Source: Apoderus coryli (Eukaryota; Arthropoda; Insecta; Coleoptera; Attelabidae). Taken from it: a stretch of DNA of 64,000 nt. How positions within the stretch are numbered: the first letter of the stretch is position 1; the number at the start of each line of letters is the position of its first letter. The translations under genes and the position numbers were made by a program. The notes beneath the pieces are model-generated. The model was not told the DNA's origin and ran no database searches. It saw only the letters and a list, made by a program, of their open reading frames with translations. The stretch spans positions 6,200,001-6,264,000 of the forward strand of contig OU452211.1 in NCBI GenBank assembly GCA_911728435.2. The letters run 5' to 3'. Positions 10,421 to 21,254 of this stretch are shown in pieces.

Positions 10421-10683
10421 CCACATAAAAAAGGCATACTTGTTTTTTCTCGAGAAACTTAAAGGTTTTCGAGAAAATCGAGTTTGAAACTTTTAGGACA
10501 AAATTGGTCCTTAGTACACAGCATTAATAAAATTTTGGAAAAATTTTCGTTAGCAAACTGTATTTCAATAATTTTATTAATGCTGTGTACTACGGACCAG
10601 TTTTGTACTAAAATTTTCAAACTCGAACTTCTCGAAAACCTTTAAGTTCTTCGAGAAAACACAAGTATGCCTTTTTTATGTAG
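10421..10683. repeat. Foldback (palindromic) element, arms about 115 bp
   Basis: The left arm 10421-10536 and right arm 10570-10683 are reverse complements apart from scattered differences. Shared blocks include CATAAAAAAGGCATACTTG, CTTAAAGGTTTTCGAGAA and ACACAGCATTAATAAAATT. The spacer is only about 33 bp, so the whole could fold into one long hairpin. It is non-coding. It looks like a foldback MITE, or an inverted duplication of one. Confidence 0.75.
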
Positions 10684-10699
10684 AAAACTTTATTTTATC

Positions 10700-12555
10700 A
10701 CATTTTTGACACAAATGGAATAAAAGTCACAAGAAAAAAAAGTTAGGTTATCATTAAGGCAAGAGTCCACCCCGTTTATCCGCCTATGGTCAGCCTTTTT
10801 TATTCAACTTCATGTCAGTTTACGACATTTAACTAGGTGAATAAATATGCTATATTTGATTAATTCATCTTTACTCGTTTCGAAAATATTTCAAAAAAAT
10901 CGTCCTCAGGCAGTCATCTTTAACACCCTGTATCTTTGTAGACAATGACTTTTCGAAAAATTACAATTTAGGTTTTTTTCATGATTAGACGTCCGCAATT
11001 CGCTCAAAAAATTTTGGCCACCTATTTTAGAAACACCTTGTATATTATTAGGTTGAAAAAAAATCTAGCTTTTTTTGCAAAACAAAATATACACGGTGTC
11101 CCATTAAAGAAAACACAATTTTGCAATATATCTCGTTTGGTGTACCCCTAAGAAAAAATACCGGGGCGGGCAGGAAACGGTCACAGTTGGGTATAAGGAA
11201 GCCTAATACCATTTGATAGAGAACATTAATTAGTATCGACAGGTACTATGAAATATAGGGTGTGCTATTTAAAATAAAAAAGTTATTTAAATAAATATGA
11301 GTGATAAGAACAATAAAAAATTGTGACCACCCTGTACAATATTTACAATTGGGCTATACACCGACCTAATGCATGTCCTATCCACTTGCCATTTTAAAAT
11401 TTTAAACGGTTTAGTTAAAAAAATAAACGCACAGAATGTTTTTCAAAATGACCCTATTTTTTGCAAAAAACGCAAAAATTGACCAAACGGGTAGATTTAG
11501 GTTTAGGGATCATAATAATACCTTTACTTTATTTTATCCAAAGTCTTCACGAAATCCAAAAAATACTGGGTATTCCATTTAAAAAAATATAACTTTCATA
11601 TGCCACACTTTTCTGGGACATCCGGTATATTTAAAAACATTTTTGGTAAATGTTCCTAATAGACCTACATACACCCACGTAAACAAAATTTGCAATTTCA
11701 ATTTTGTTAGGCTATGAGAGACCGAGGCGAATGTACTGCCCGACCCGGTATAAGAACGACAATGGAATGTACTAAAAAAGTTGCCTGCAGCATGTCTTTA
11801 TAGTTTTTGAATAACTTTACAAATAAAAAAGATGTACGCCGTTTTCAAATTTGACAAAAATTTAAAAACACCCTGTAGCATCAAGACCGATGGGGCGCAG
11901 ATGTCTTCTAGTTTTGCCTTTCCCCATAAGGGCCAAGCAATTTGTACCACCCTGTACAATGAATCCATTAGAACCCAGAAAATATTCCTTTCACAACACA
12001 AAGTTCCTCTCATCGTTTTACTTTACGTTTAGTCATCCAATATTTTCAATAATGCCTCCAGAATACACATCTACAACAGGAATCCAAGTGAAAGTTTGCC
12101 AATAAATAATTTTCGTTACAAGTACATGACAACTTGACACGCAATCAAACTGTTTGTGTACACTTTTAATGGATGACTGCTGGTGACATCTATATAAACT
12201 TACCCTACATGCTATTTGGGTGTAATAATGGTAGTACACTGTATGAATTTAACATTTCCTTTAAAGGCATAGTGATGAAAACGGAAATGTACATCATTTA
12301 TTCACAGATCATTTTAAATTTATCCAGGTATGAAACGATATACACCGAAAGAATTATCGTAGCGAGTCCTAACTGAAATATATTGTTAGTCTTTTTATAG
12401 TCAACGTAATCAGCTTTTCAGTTATCACGACAAGGCCATCAGATTTTACTTCGTTATGATAACATTATGTATTAGTCAACTTGATTATAGTTAGTATAAT
12501 CATAATTTATTGTTATCCTCACTAGAAATACGCATCAGCGCCAAATGCTATCCTA
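10700..12555. other. Non-coding stretch with many CACCCTGTA motifs
   Basis: Repeated mariner-type terminal motifs occur near 10923, 11032, 11092 (inverted), 11327, 11868 and 11949. They suggest overlapping remains of small mariner-derived MITEs. Short frames at 11832-12032 and 12173-12376 have no motif support. Confidence 0.4.
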
Positions 12556-12766
12556 ACTAATAATAATAATAATAATTGCTTTATTGCTCAACAGAAAATC
12601 CATTTACAGAGCAATCTTACAAAATTACTTAATCTTAATAATTACAATACAAATAAACCGAAACAGAAAGAAAGAAACATCATACATTCAACTTAAATGT
12701 TCATTCAAAACACCCAAAACAGTACTTAAGTGATCAACAAAAATATCACTCTCATCGCTTATTAAG

Positions 12767-13112
12767 TTATGTCTGACACATTGTGTAGACAGGCAACTTC
12801 ATCAGCAAATTGGTCCTAGGTCGGTCGTTATAAAATAAATTAGAAGATCTCGAGTTTTGCCCTGGTACCAAAAAATACCACTTTTGCAAAATTTCAGCGC
12901 AATCAATCTTACTATGCAATATATTAAAAATGAATTTTACTGCATGAATTTTTCGTCTTAATTCTGAACTTTGTATTTGCCATATTGTTAACAAGATGTT
13001 ATACGCTATTCATCTTTCTGGATATGAACCATCAGTTTTGAAACATAAGTATTTTAAGAACTTACGCTGAACTCTCTCAACAGAAACATTGTAACAGTTA
13101 TAATATGGAAAC
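12767..13112 (-). pseudogene. LINE ORF2 C-terminal region, frameshifted
   Basis: Two minus-strand frames carry the C-terminus. VSVERVQRKFLKYLCFKTDG (13109-13030) matches VQRRF(V/L)KYL in the copies at 36219 and 32183, and LRRKIHAVKFIFNILHSKID (12964-12905) matches RRMVSSVRFLYNLLHNKID at 36219. The stretch continues to the stop at 12767. A frameshift between them makes it a pseudogene. It belongs to the same element as 13201-13941. Confidence 0.7.
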
Positions 13113-13113
13113 C

Positions 13114-13114
13114 A

Positions 13115-13170
<56 letters not shown>
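13114..13170. repeat. (ATT)n microsatellite inside a LINE coding region
   Basis: About 18-19 perfect ATT units lie between LINE motif E (LSFD, minus strand) and the C-terminal NVSVERVQRKF block. In the minus frame they encode a run of isoleucines. By comparison with the copy at 36219-38027, some 60-70 codons of thumb sequence are missing at exactly this place. Confidence 0.9.
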
Positions 13171-13200
13171 GTATATCGAATGAAAGACTCTTATCAAAGG

Positions 13201-13941
13201 TCACACAAGATCTTTAATGGACTCAGGACGATTTAAAATAGTCTCAACAATCGTATACTCGAAATGAATGGATGATTTTTTTCTGGTATATGACATAACT
13301 TTACACTTGGAAGAGTTCAAGTTCAGTTTGTTTTCCTCACACCAGCATTGAACCAAATCCATATCACGCTGCAAACGATTACAATCGTCAAGATTATGAA
13401 CGGAATTAAATATTTTCATATCGTCCGCAAAGAGCATTCTCTGACAATTCAGTAGTCCGGCTAAATCATTTATAAAAATTAAAAACAATAATGGGCCCAG
13501 ATTCGACCCTTGCGGAACAGCAGATGAGATATGGTATCTTGACGACTTATATCCATTATGGAGAACATATTGGAATCGATTAGTGATATAGGAATGGATT
13601 AGCGAAACAGATCCAGCTCCAAGCCCAAACAGAGTAAGCTTGTTCAACAGAACCACGTAATTTATTCTGTCAAATGCTTTGGCAAAGTCCGTGTAAATCA
13701 CATCGACCTGCCCTCCTCCATCAACAGTTTCTGAAGTAAATTGTGTAAACACAGACAGATCAGTAAGCGTGGACCTGCCACCGATAGAACTGTGTTGATT
13801 TATTGATAAATTAGCCTTTGTCACTCTATAAATCCTCTGATATAAAATAATTTCAAACAGCTTTGAGAAATTTGATAATATGGATAGGTCTATAATTACA
13901 AATACAAGCCCTGACATCGCTCTTAAAAATCGGACACGCAC
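13201..13941 (-). pseudogene. Jockey-like reverse transcriptase, fingers to motif D
   Basis: The 246-codon frame shows ILSNFSKLFEIILYQRIYR (fingers), SIGGRSTLTDLSVF, VDVIYTDFAKAFDRINY (motif A), AVPQGSNLGPLLFLIFINDL (motif B), RMLFADDMKIF (motif C; FADD, a common variant) and LNLNSSKCKVMSYTRKK (motif D). It is closely similar to the 602-codon copy at 36219-38027. The 5' end is missing upstream of the fingers, and the initial Met is internal. The catalytic residues are present, but the following thumb is deleted and the C-terminus is frameshifted, so the copy is dead. Confidence 0.85.
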
Positions 13942-14326
13942 TACTAAAACTTAGTTTAAAAGTCATTGGCGTACGTAATAAAAACTTGCGGGGTCAATGG
14001 GTACTGAACATCCTGTATTTTGGCTTTAAGGAATTGTTTTTTGAGTTGTTTTTTGGAAAGAAGTAGCTCTTTATGCTGAAGCAACACATTAAATTTGAAT
14101 CCAATATTTCAATAAATACTAGAATCATTTTAAAAATATTGGTTTTAGATTTTCCAATTTGACGCCCTGTATATCGAACATGTAGGGCTAAAATGAAAAA
14201 TGAGATCTTCTATTATTTTTGCTCAAGGAATCTGTGGTGAACGGATTGACCTCGTTTTTCCGGACACCCTGTATATTGAAGAGCGTCGGTATCAACATTC
14301 GTAAAGACTGTAAGATCGTTCATGTG

Positions 14327-14630
14327 CTGCAGTATGGGCAAATTTCACAGATTACCAATTCCTATCCTATTTCCTATTTCCAATTTGTTTATTTTTTCTA
14401 AACTCTCTGAAGCGGGGGTTTTACATGAGCGTACTGTTCGATGTCGGATATCGCTGAGTCAACATGGTTTTATACCTCAAAGATTTACACTACCTAATCT
14501 CTATATTCTTTCGCAAGACATAGCTGCGGTGTTGGACGTTGCCCTTGCGAAAAGAGATGTTAGATGTTGCTCATATGGATTTCATAAGGTCTTGGGCAAT
14601 ATGGATCAAGGTATAGGCTGGACTTAGTTG
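14327..14630 (+). pseudogene. Jockey-like RT scrap (fingers to motif A)
   Basis: The plus strand gives FSKLSE, then ISLSQHGFIPQRFTLPNLYI, then a decayed motif A (CSYGFHKVLGNMDQ). SQHGFI...NL matches SPYQHGFIGGRSCLTNL in the copy at 36219-38027. A few upstream codons in another frame (QITNSYPISY) match the fingers. The catalytic aspartate is lost (YGFHK for YTDFRK). It is only ~300 bp, ending abruptly near 14630. A CACCCTGTATA end lies just before it (14265-14275). Confidence 0.7.
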
Positions 14631-14639
14631 GTTTTGTGA

Positions 14640-15690
14640 ACGATCTTTGGATATTTTTTGAGAGCAAACTATAACTCGATTTTGATTTATAAAAGAGGAA
14701 CAGGTTTGTTTGAAAAAGTCAAAGGAATAAAAAACACGAAGACTGGTTCTAAAATATTTCCCATTCCACCGGATCCGGTATGATAAAGCAAAAATATTTA
14801 CAGTAAAGGGGTTGATAACAATTTACAAGCGTTTAATAAACTTCCTGATTTGAACTTATGTGATCTACCTTATAGTCAAACAGCATTATTTCAACAGTTA
14901 TTCCAAACATGCTAAACTACTAGAAAATGTAGGTTAAATTCTTGTGGGGACCCCACACACATAGCAAATGTTACTATTAAAGGTATACGACATATAAGTT
15001 AGACAGAAGCACGCTTTTATGTTTACGCTGAGTATAATATGTATGTGTCCCTTTTTGCAAACATGCCTAGGCACCGTTGTGTTCTGTGAAACTATTTACG
15101 CCCTTTCTCTTGATGTCATGATGCCACCAGCCTAAGGGAATATGTGATGGTGTAGGATCGTCTCCCTCTGTGTGTGATGAAATTAGTTTGTCAGATTCAG
15201 TGTGCGTGTGTAAAATAAACCCGGGTTAAATATGTGAAATATGCCCAAGGGAATTATAGGATCATTTTTGGACTCTTGCTGTTAGAGCAGATAGATGAAA
15301 TAAGCAAATGCCTGCCTCTTAATTACTTTACTCATCTCTTTAATTAATGTGGGACATTTGCATCTACAGAGAGATTTAGTTTAATTATAATTAACATTAT
15401 TTTACGCCTGAATTTGGTACTTTTTCTGCTGAGTTTTTGTTGTTTATAAGTGTTGAATGATTAGACCATTAATAAATAAATTTTCTTTTGCTGCTTTTAT
15501 TACAACTAATTATTATTCAGCAATTGGTCATTCTAAAAGCTTCTACTTGAATACAATAATTCCAATATAATCTGTTTTTTAATAATGGGTGTGCAAATTA
15601 GAGGTTAGGAAGTAAATTGGATGTCAAATGATGAAATATAAAGAATTGAGCATCATCCTTTGACATTTATTTAGTAAAAAGTTGGAAAAT
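14640..15690. other. No gene recognised
   Basis: AT-rich sequence without a supported frame, repeat pair or terminal motif. Confidence 0.35.
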
Positions 15691-15698
15691 TTTAACCA

Positions 15699-16405
15699 TG
15701 GAACGCTACAGTCTTGAACAAATCATTTTAATTGTGAAAATTTACTATCAAAATGGTGCAAATTTTGCTGTGTCACCTCGTAAAATTCCAGCAGCATCCA
15801 TAAATTCGAGGGGCACGGTACTGTTGCTGACAATAGACCAAAACAATACGCTCTTAGTGCGGTCGTAGTGATCCAAACGTAGCCGCTGTACAACAAATTG
15901 TTGAGAATGATCCTGCAACATCAACTCGTTGACGTTCGGAACAATTGGGCCTCACCAGAGGCACTTTGCGCAACATTTTGCATTCACGCTTATAAAGTTC
16001 AAGTCGTTCAGCATTTAAAGCCGGCCGACCATTGTTCGCGTCGAACGTTTGTGAATTGGCTGTCTGAAAAACTAAACGAAAACAACGCATTTTCCAACAA
16101 AATCATCTTTAGTGAAGAGGCCCATTTTCAATTAGGCGATTATGTAAACAAACAAAATTCACAAATAGTCCTCGAAAAACCATTACATCCAAAGAAGGTG
16201 ACCGTATGGTGCGGTTTGTGGTTAGGCGGCACCATCGGTCATTTGCGCGAAACTGAGCCAGGAAATGCCGTCACCGTGAATTCTCTGCGCTACCAAACCA
16301 TGATAACCGATTGTTTGTGGCCACAATTGGCAAACGTTGACATCAGTGACCTTTGGTTTCAGCGGAACAATACATACAGACACACATGCACACAGACTTC
16401 CATCT
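15699..16405 (+). pseudogene. mariner/Tc1-superfamily transposase, C-terminally truncated
   Basis: The N-terminus reads MERYSLEQIILIVKIYYQNG (15699-15758), a helix-turn-helix start. It is followed, after frameshifts, by SDPNVAAVQQIVENDPATST, LRNIL, KVQVVQHLKPADH and RRTFVNWL. The DDE core then gives NKIIFSEEAHFQLGDYVNKQN, KKVTVWCGLWLGGTIG and LWFQRNNTYRHTC. The first catalytic position is E in FSEEAHF (codon 16114-16116) where relatives have D. The second is RNN where relatives have QDG. The frame then ends without the third acidic motif. The enzyme is therefore doubly mutated, truncated and dead. No terminal repeats were found. It is related to the copy at 53073-53935. Confidence 0.85.
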
Positions 16406-16737
16406 GGAAATGGTCTTAATTGTCTCAAGGAACTTCAAATTGGTTATATCCCCCTTTATTTCAAATTTTTATTTTAGAGCGTTCACAATACTTTCCCTGT
16501 GCGGGAAAGTAAAATATACATTGGCACGTCAATAATATAGGTCGATGTCAAATCAACCTAAAAAATAAACTTTTGCCGTCGAGGCACGAATAGCTCTCCA
16601 TATTTAAGTGTAAAACTAATAATTTTATGACCTTTTTGTCATTAATCTAAAATGTATATATATTTTTTTTGTTTTAGACATCATCTATTTTCTTTTATTT
16701 TGTTCCTTTTTCTTCTCTTTGGAGGCACTATTTATAC
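16406..16737. other. Short non-coding gap
   Basis: AT-rich sequence between the transposase remnant and the tandem repeat; nothing supported. Confidence 0.3.
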
Positions 16738-17410
16738 GTAGATACATATTTTATATTTCAGATCTTCTACGCCAAGTTCATGTACGCAAAATAGTTGATT
16801 TTTTTTATTATAAAATTTATTTTGCCGCCTTTTCTACTATTTACGAACGCCTATGTAAACAAAATTGTTATGCTGCATGTTGTAGGTTATCTTATATCAA
16901 AGCTATATATAATTAGCCAATTTTTCTGTTATATTTGGATTTTTTTCGATTTTGACCCTTTTTTACACTATTTTCGAACGCCTGTGTGAACCAGTTCATT
17001 TATGTAACATTTTTTAGGTTATATTCTATTACAACTATGAAAAATAATTCTGTATTTCGAATAAGCTTAGGAAATATATATTTTTTATGTTTTGACCCCT
17101 TTTCCACTATTTACGAACGCCTATGAAAGTAAGTTATTTACGACACATTTTATAGGATATATTCTATCAAAACTATAAATAACTAGTTAATATTTCTGCT
17201 ATGTTTAAGAAATACGTTTTTTCTCTAATCTTTTTTACCCCATTTTACACTATTTTCGAACGCTAATGGTCTAATATTTTATGTTCAATATTTTAGGTTA
17301 TATTCAATTAAATGCGTAAAAAATTATGCAGTATTTCGGATAAGTTTAAGAACTATCATTTTTTTAAATTTTTGACCCCTCTTTCAAACCCCTTGCCTAC
17401 GCTCAATGGT
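16738..17410. repeat. Tandem repeat, about 131-143 bp period, roughly 4.5 diverged units
   Basis: Each unit contains TTTTGACCCC-TTTT, (A/C)CACTATTT(A/T)CGAACGC, a short variable part, TTTTAGGTTATATTCTAT and a TTTAAGAA(A/C)TA-like part. CGAACG recurs at 16844, 16975, 17114 and 17257, intervals of 131, 139 and 143 bp, with a further degenerate unit near 17395. A single isolated unit also occurs at 57015-57085, so the monomer is dispersed as well as tandem. It may be the internal minisatellite of a non-autonomous element, perhaps Helitron-like, but no Helitron ends were verified. Confidence 0.75.
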
Positions 17411-17454
17411 TCCCAAAATCTAATCAGCTGCTTGCCATGTCCAATAGTATTTTT

Positions 17455-17545
17455 GTACCAAATTTGGTTAAAATCTGTTAAACGGTTTTTGCTTTTTGGT
17501 GGATACAGACAGACAGACAGAGAGACGGACAGACATTTTTTTAAA
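17455..17545. repeat. Short GGTTAAAATCTGTTAAACGG block with (GACA)n microsatellite
   Basis: The tandem array is followed by TTGGTTAAAATCTGTTAAAC and then ACAGACAGACAGACAGAGAG with GGACAGACA. In insect genomes this kind of block is often seen at the junction of a dispersed repeat and a tetranucleotide tract. Confidence 0.6.
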
Positions 17546-17599
17546 ACTACTTATTTATGTATAAAATGACCAAAAACAAGTATTTCCGGTGAAATAAAA

Positions 17600-18150
17600 A
17601 AAAACACATTTCATGAAACTAATAGTCTCCATATATATATATATATGCAAAACGTTAAAGTGGCCTCCAAAATATATATACGCTAAGCGCACTGGGCTCC
17701 AAAACGGAGGCGACTGCGTTTTTTCGGAGGCCACTACGTACCCCCGTGTATATAGTGTTTTTTCAGGTCTACAGGGTATACCCACCCATCTGGCAAATTT
17801 TAGGGTGGAGCCCACTGGGTAGTATACACACATACAGATATACAACCGGGTTTGAAAAAAATTCCACCACGTGGCGCGTTAGACATACACGTATATACAC
17901 ATTTACTTGTGCGCTAGTTGCACTGGGCTCCACGTGTAAGTACACATATTGGCCTCCTAAATTTGGCAACGTTGCTGGTGGCTAATGATACCAGCTAACA
18001 TATATCGTAAACCTTCATGTGTATATTTCGTCGGTAGAATTATTTATTTTAGGTATTGTAAAGTATATTTGATTTCTCAACCTGTCATAGCAACACACGT
18101 ACTTGTCCGCTAGTTGCACTGGGCTCCACGTACTAGTTGGCCAATAATAA
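17600..18150. repeat. Start of degenerate GGAGGCC / GGGCTCC repeat domain
   Basis: Short imperfect units recur: GTGGCCTCCAAAATATATA, CGCACTGGGCTCC (about 17689), CGGAGGCGACTG, CGGAGGCCACTACG, GAGCCCACTGGG, TTGCACTGGGCTCCACG (twice, near 17919 and 18112) and TTGGCCTCC. Most carry adjacent ACATATA/ATATATA runs. No protein frame is convincing. The 96- and 79-codon frames here overlap on both strands and reflect the repeat. Confidence 0.6.
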
Positions 18151-18449
18151 ACACATAGTTTTTTCAGTTTTATTTTAAAATTTGCTTGGCGCAAGAAACT
18201 ATTTGTTACTTAGCAGTAGCTAATTACCAAGGTCGAAAATAGTACTTTGTTCATAAACCAAATTTTATAATATATTTCTCTTTTCATGGGAGTGACTTCG
18301 AATTTCTTTTATGTCTTGAAATATAATTTCCCATAATCATAGATAATTCTTAATTGGTACCTTTCTCGGATCCTTTGACTCACAATTTTTTCCGGGACAA
18401 CAACTTTATAGCCATATTTTAGTCGAAGAAATATAGTTTCTTTCGCACA

Positions 18450-19740
18450 TTTTTAATCCATTCATTTCATCCTGTTCTTACATATATTGTTCTTTTTATT
18501 TATTTTTCTTTGGGTTTGAATTCATTACAAAAAATACTTTTTTTTTTAATCAATGCCACATCTATTATAACTAAATAAATAACTTCAAATTGATCACTCC
18601 TATAATACAAAAATTTTGAGTATATTGTTTCGGTTTAAAACTACTACTACTTCTGAAAATAATTTTAAGGAAAGGGCAATTGCGTTAAAAGGTGTGCAGG
18701 ATTTAATATATTATGTTACTTTGACATGACTTTGACTTAAATTAAGTTATATTAATAAAGGCTCTCATAAGCAGCTGAAATGGACTTAGTAAGTCTCGGG
18801 TCAATTTTGTAAGATGTACTAATGTTAACCGTAACTATTTGGCTTTAAAACCAGAAGGCATGAATAAAATAAAAAAATAACAAAAGTAAAAACACTGTAA
18901 ACACGTAAATGTAACATATGGTAAGAGAAAATACATGAAGTTAGAAAAATGTCTAGAGTCAACCATTTAAACTTTTATAATTCGACCGAATGAACTGACC
19001 ACTGTTTCCGTTGATCTGTCACGATGTTGGTTGACTCTAGTAAACAAGGATTCCTTACAATAGAGTACCTACCTTACAATAGATTATTGTCAAATAAAAT
19101 TATCACCGAGGAAAATATACGAGTAGTTACCGTGTTATTTCAATGTTTAATATTTGTACTAATTGAGTAATATGAATATGAATATTAATTTTATATTGTG
19201 TTGAAATTCCAAATTTAAAATTTGCTTGTTTTCAATCATTTTTTAATTACTAATAACTAAGAAACCAATACTTTATTTTTTATGTAAAAATAAAGGCCAA
19301 TAAGTTAAATGCACATAAATTATCTATATACAAAGCGCCTGCGAATAATAAAATCAATGAAGAAGAATTTCAGTAGGTATATAAAAAAGCGAGAGATTGT
19401 AAAAAATGGAGACCAATAGGATGAATGTAAATAATTCATTGATATACAACTCGTCGACAAAACAATTGCAATAATGGAGTCGTATTTAGTTATAAAAATA
19501 TGACAGCGGAGGCGATTAAAATGTCTGTTTGTATAAATAATATACACAGCGGAGGCCAGTAAGTTTGTTGTGTATATGTTCTGATTGTATACACTAAATG
19601 TAAATTTTGCTATTAACAAAAAGTAGATGCCACTAAGATAGATGTACATAAATAGTTTATATATATAGAACACGTGTTCCGGCAATGGAGGCCTATAATA
19701 TAGATGCACATATATTGTTTAGATATACAGCTAGTGTAAA
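18450..19740. repeat. Duplicated segment, copy A (about 1.3 kb)
   Basis: This block matches 21255-22240 in direct orientation. Shared pieces in the same order include TTTTTAATCCATTCATTTC, TTCATTACAAAAA, GACTCTCATAAG, AGATGTACTAAT, GTGGCTTTAAAACCAGAA (TTGGC- here), AAAATGTCTAGAG, ACTGTTTCCG, TTACCGTGTTATTTCAATGTTT and the GGAGGC repeats. The last ~330 bp consist of GGAGGCC-type units each followed by AAGATAGATGTACATA-like sequence. A 129-codon minus frame (19320-19709) spans these units and is not credible as a gene. Confidence 0.75.
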
Positions 19741-19961
19741 TTTGACGCACGACTTGTCCATAAGTATTGATTCAATTATTTAAACAAAGATCTACAAAGA
19801 TTTTAAGCCTAAGGAATAATGTAGTATCATTATTCATCGCACCCGTGAGACGTCAATTTCAGTTAAAGTATTACCTACCACTTGAAACATTTTAACAAAC
19901 CCAACGAATTTGAGTAACTTAAACAGTATTTGTTAGTTTGTTTCTTTAGTTATCTATTATA

Positions 19962-21097
19962 CAGGGTGTCCATGAAATTACTGTACAACGCTTAACCACA
20001 AATTTCTCAACTAAAAATATCTAGGCGAATATACCAAATATCCAAAGTCCAGAGGCGTTAAGTTGGGTGACCTTGCTGGCCGATTTCCGATCCATCTATT
20101 AGGATATGTTTCATTTGAAAATCTGCGAACGCTGGTACTAAAGTAGGATGGCGCTCCGTCGTGCACAAACCACATTTCAGCACGAATGTGTGGTATTCTC
20201 ATTGGCTTGATGAGATTGTAAAACGTCAGCAGACTTTCAGGGTCCTTTGGTAAAACATTTCGCACCTGTTAGACATGATACGGATGGAGTAACTGCTCTC
20301 GTAGAATGTTATTAATTGTACTTCTGGAAATCTCCAATCCGAACCCCTAGCGTATACGACTTAACTTGGGATCATCTTCAATTCTGTTTAAAACTACCTC
20401 TTCAAACTCAGCAGTCCTAATTGTAAGTTGGCGTCCTGGATTAACATTATTTCCATGAAAACTACCCCTTTCTCTATGTTACTTACTTCTTAATATTCGT
20501 GAAAGTTTGATCGATAGGAATTCTGGATATTTTTCACCATAGACTCTGACACTCATACGTCCATTTCTCTCACATAATCCATATACCAGAAGCCTGTCGA
20601 CCTTCTCAGCGATAGAATAATGGTCCATTTTAAAGAACCAATAATTATTTACGTAAAAGAAATAAAAACTATCGTTATGTCAGATTATTGATTTTATTGT
20701 TGCCTAGTAAAGAAACATAACAATTATTTTAAACATTCTTCAGAATTAAAACTTTCGACATATATTTTTTCGTGTCGAATAAATAGGCAATGATCAATTT
20801 CAAGGTATTGTAAATAATCTTTTTGTAGATAAACTGTATGTCTAGCGCAAATTTTACGGGAGACAGAAACTTTTCTTTACGAATCACGCACCATTTTTAA
20901 ATTTCTAGGCATTAACAAAAAATCGGTTAGTTTCAAAATTAGTGAAAATTGATAAAGGCGTTTAGAAAATAATTATTCTGAAAAAACGATATTAATTTAA
21001 GAACTTTAGCGCCCTGTAGGCAAAACGGCTAGATCGGCTTATTTTTAGTTGAGGAATTTGTAGTTAAGCGTTTTACAGTCATTTCATGGATATATTA
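19962..21097 (-). mobile_element. mariner-like element with about 50-bp terminal inverted repeats
   Basis: The left end after TA (19960-19961) reads CAGGGTGTCCATGAAATTAC, then CTGTACAACGCTTAACCACA and AATTTCTCAACTAAAAATA. The right end (21045-21090) is its reverse complement: TAGTTGAGGAATTTGTAGTT, AAGCGTTTTACAGTCATTTC, ATGGA. The outermost ~7 bp of the right end have decayed. A TA at 21098-21099 gives the expected mariner target. The element is about 1.14 kb and contains a transposase pseudogene in minus orientation. It lies between the two copies of the duplicated GGAGGCC segment. Confidence 0.85.
20011..20627 (-). pseudogene. mariner-like transposase, internally deleted
   Basis: On the minus strand from ATG at 20625-20627 the protein begins MDHYSIAEKVDRLLVYGLCE, a helix-turn-helix start, and continues with SRILRS. 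After stops it continues with RRQLTIRTAEFEE-like and LEISRSTINNILREQLLHPY (the second HTH). It then jumps to VLPKDPESLLTFYNLIKP and to FVHDGAPSYFSTSVRRF plus RSPNLTPLDF. The second catalytic D (VHDG) and third D (PLDF) are visible. The segment with the first catalytic D is deleted between 'LLTFY' and 'RIPHIRAEMW'. Stops at several places make it non-functional. It occupies the mariner element with recognised ends at 19962 and 21097. Confidence 0.8.
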
Positions 21098-21254
21098 TAC
21101 CTACTGTATTATGTCTTATTTTATTCTTTTAAGTAGCTATTATTTATCTATAACTTGAATTTGTTATTTATTTTATTTAACGTTATTTTATTGTTTATAG
21201 TATAGAGTATATCTTACATTTCTTTCAACATAATTTTTAAAATTACACGATACA

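Larger units (their letters stand above)
12557..13960 (-). mobile_element. 5'-truncated Jockey-like LINE with (TAA)n tail
   Basis: Reading the minus strand from about 13960, the element begins in the RT fingers, continues through the palm (13201-13941) and resumes with C-terminal sequence (13204-12767). It ends at 12557-12600, where the plus strand shows TAATAATAATAATAATAATTGCTTTATTG; on the minus strand this is CAATAAAGCAATTATT... The tail CAATAAAGCA(A/T)TT is shared with the end at 34200-34225, marking one LINE family. The region between palm and C-terminus is replaced by an ATT microsatellite. Confidence 0.85.

Noticed and set aside
17555..17985. Overlapping frames on both strands near 17.6-18.0 kb
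   Set aside because: They are caused by absence of stops in the repeat units; both strands being open argues against coding.
19320..19709. 129-codon minus-strand frame
   Set aside because: It lies across short degenerate GGAGGCC-type units that also occur in other places; amino-acid content follows the repeat and no motif is present.
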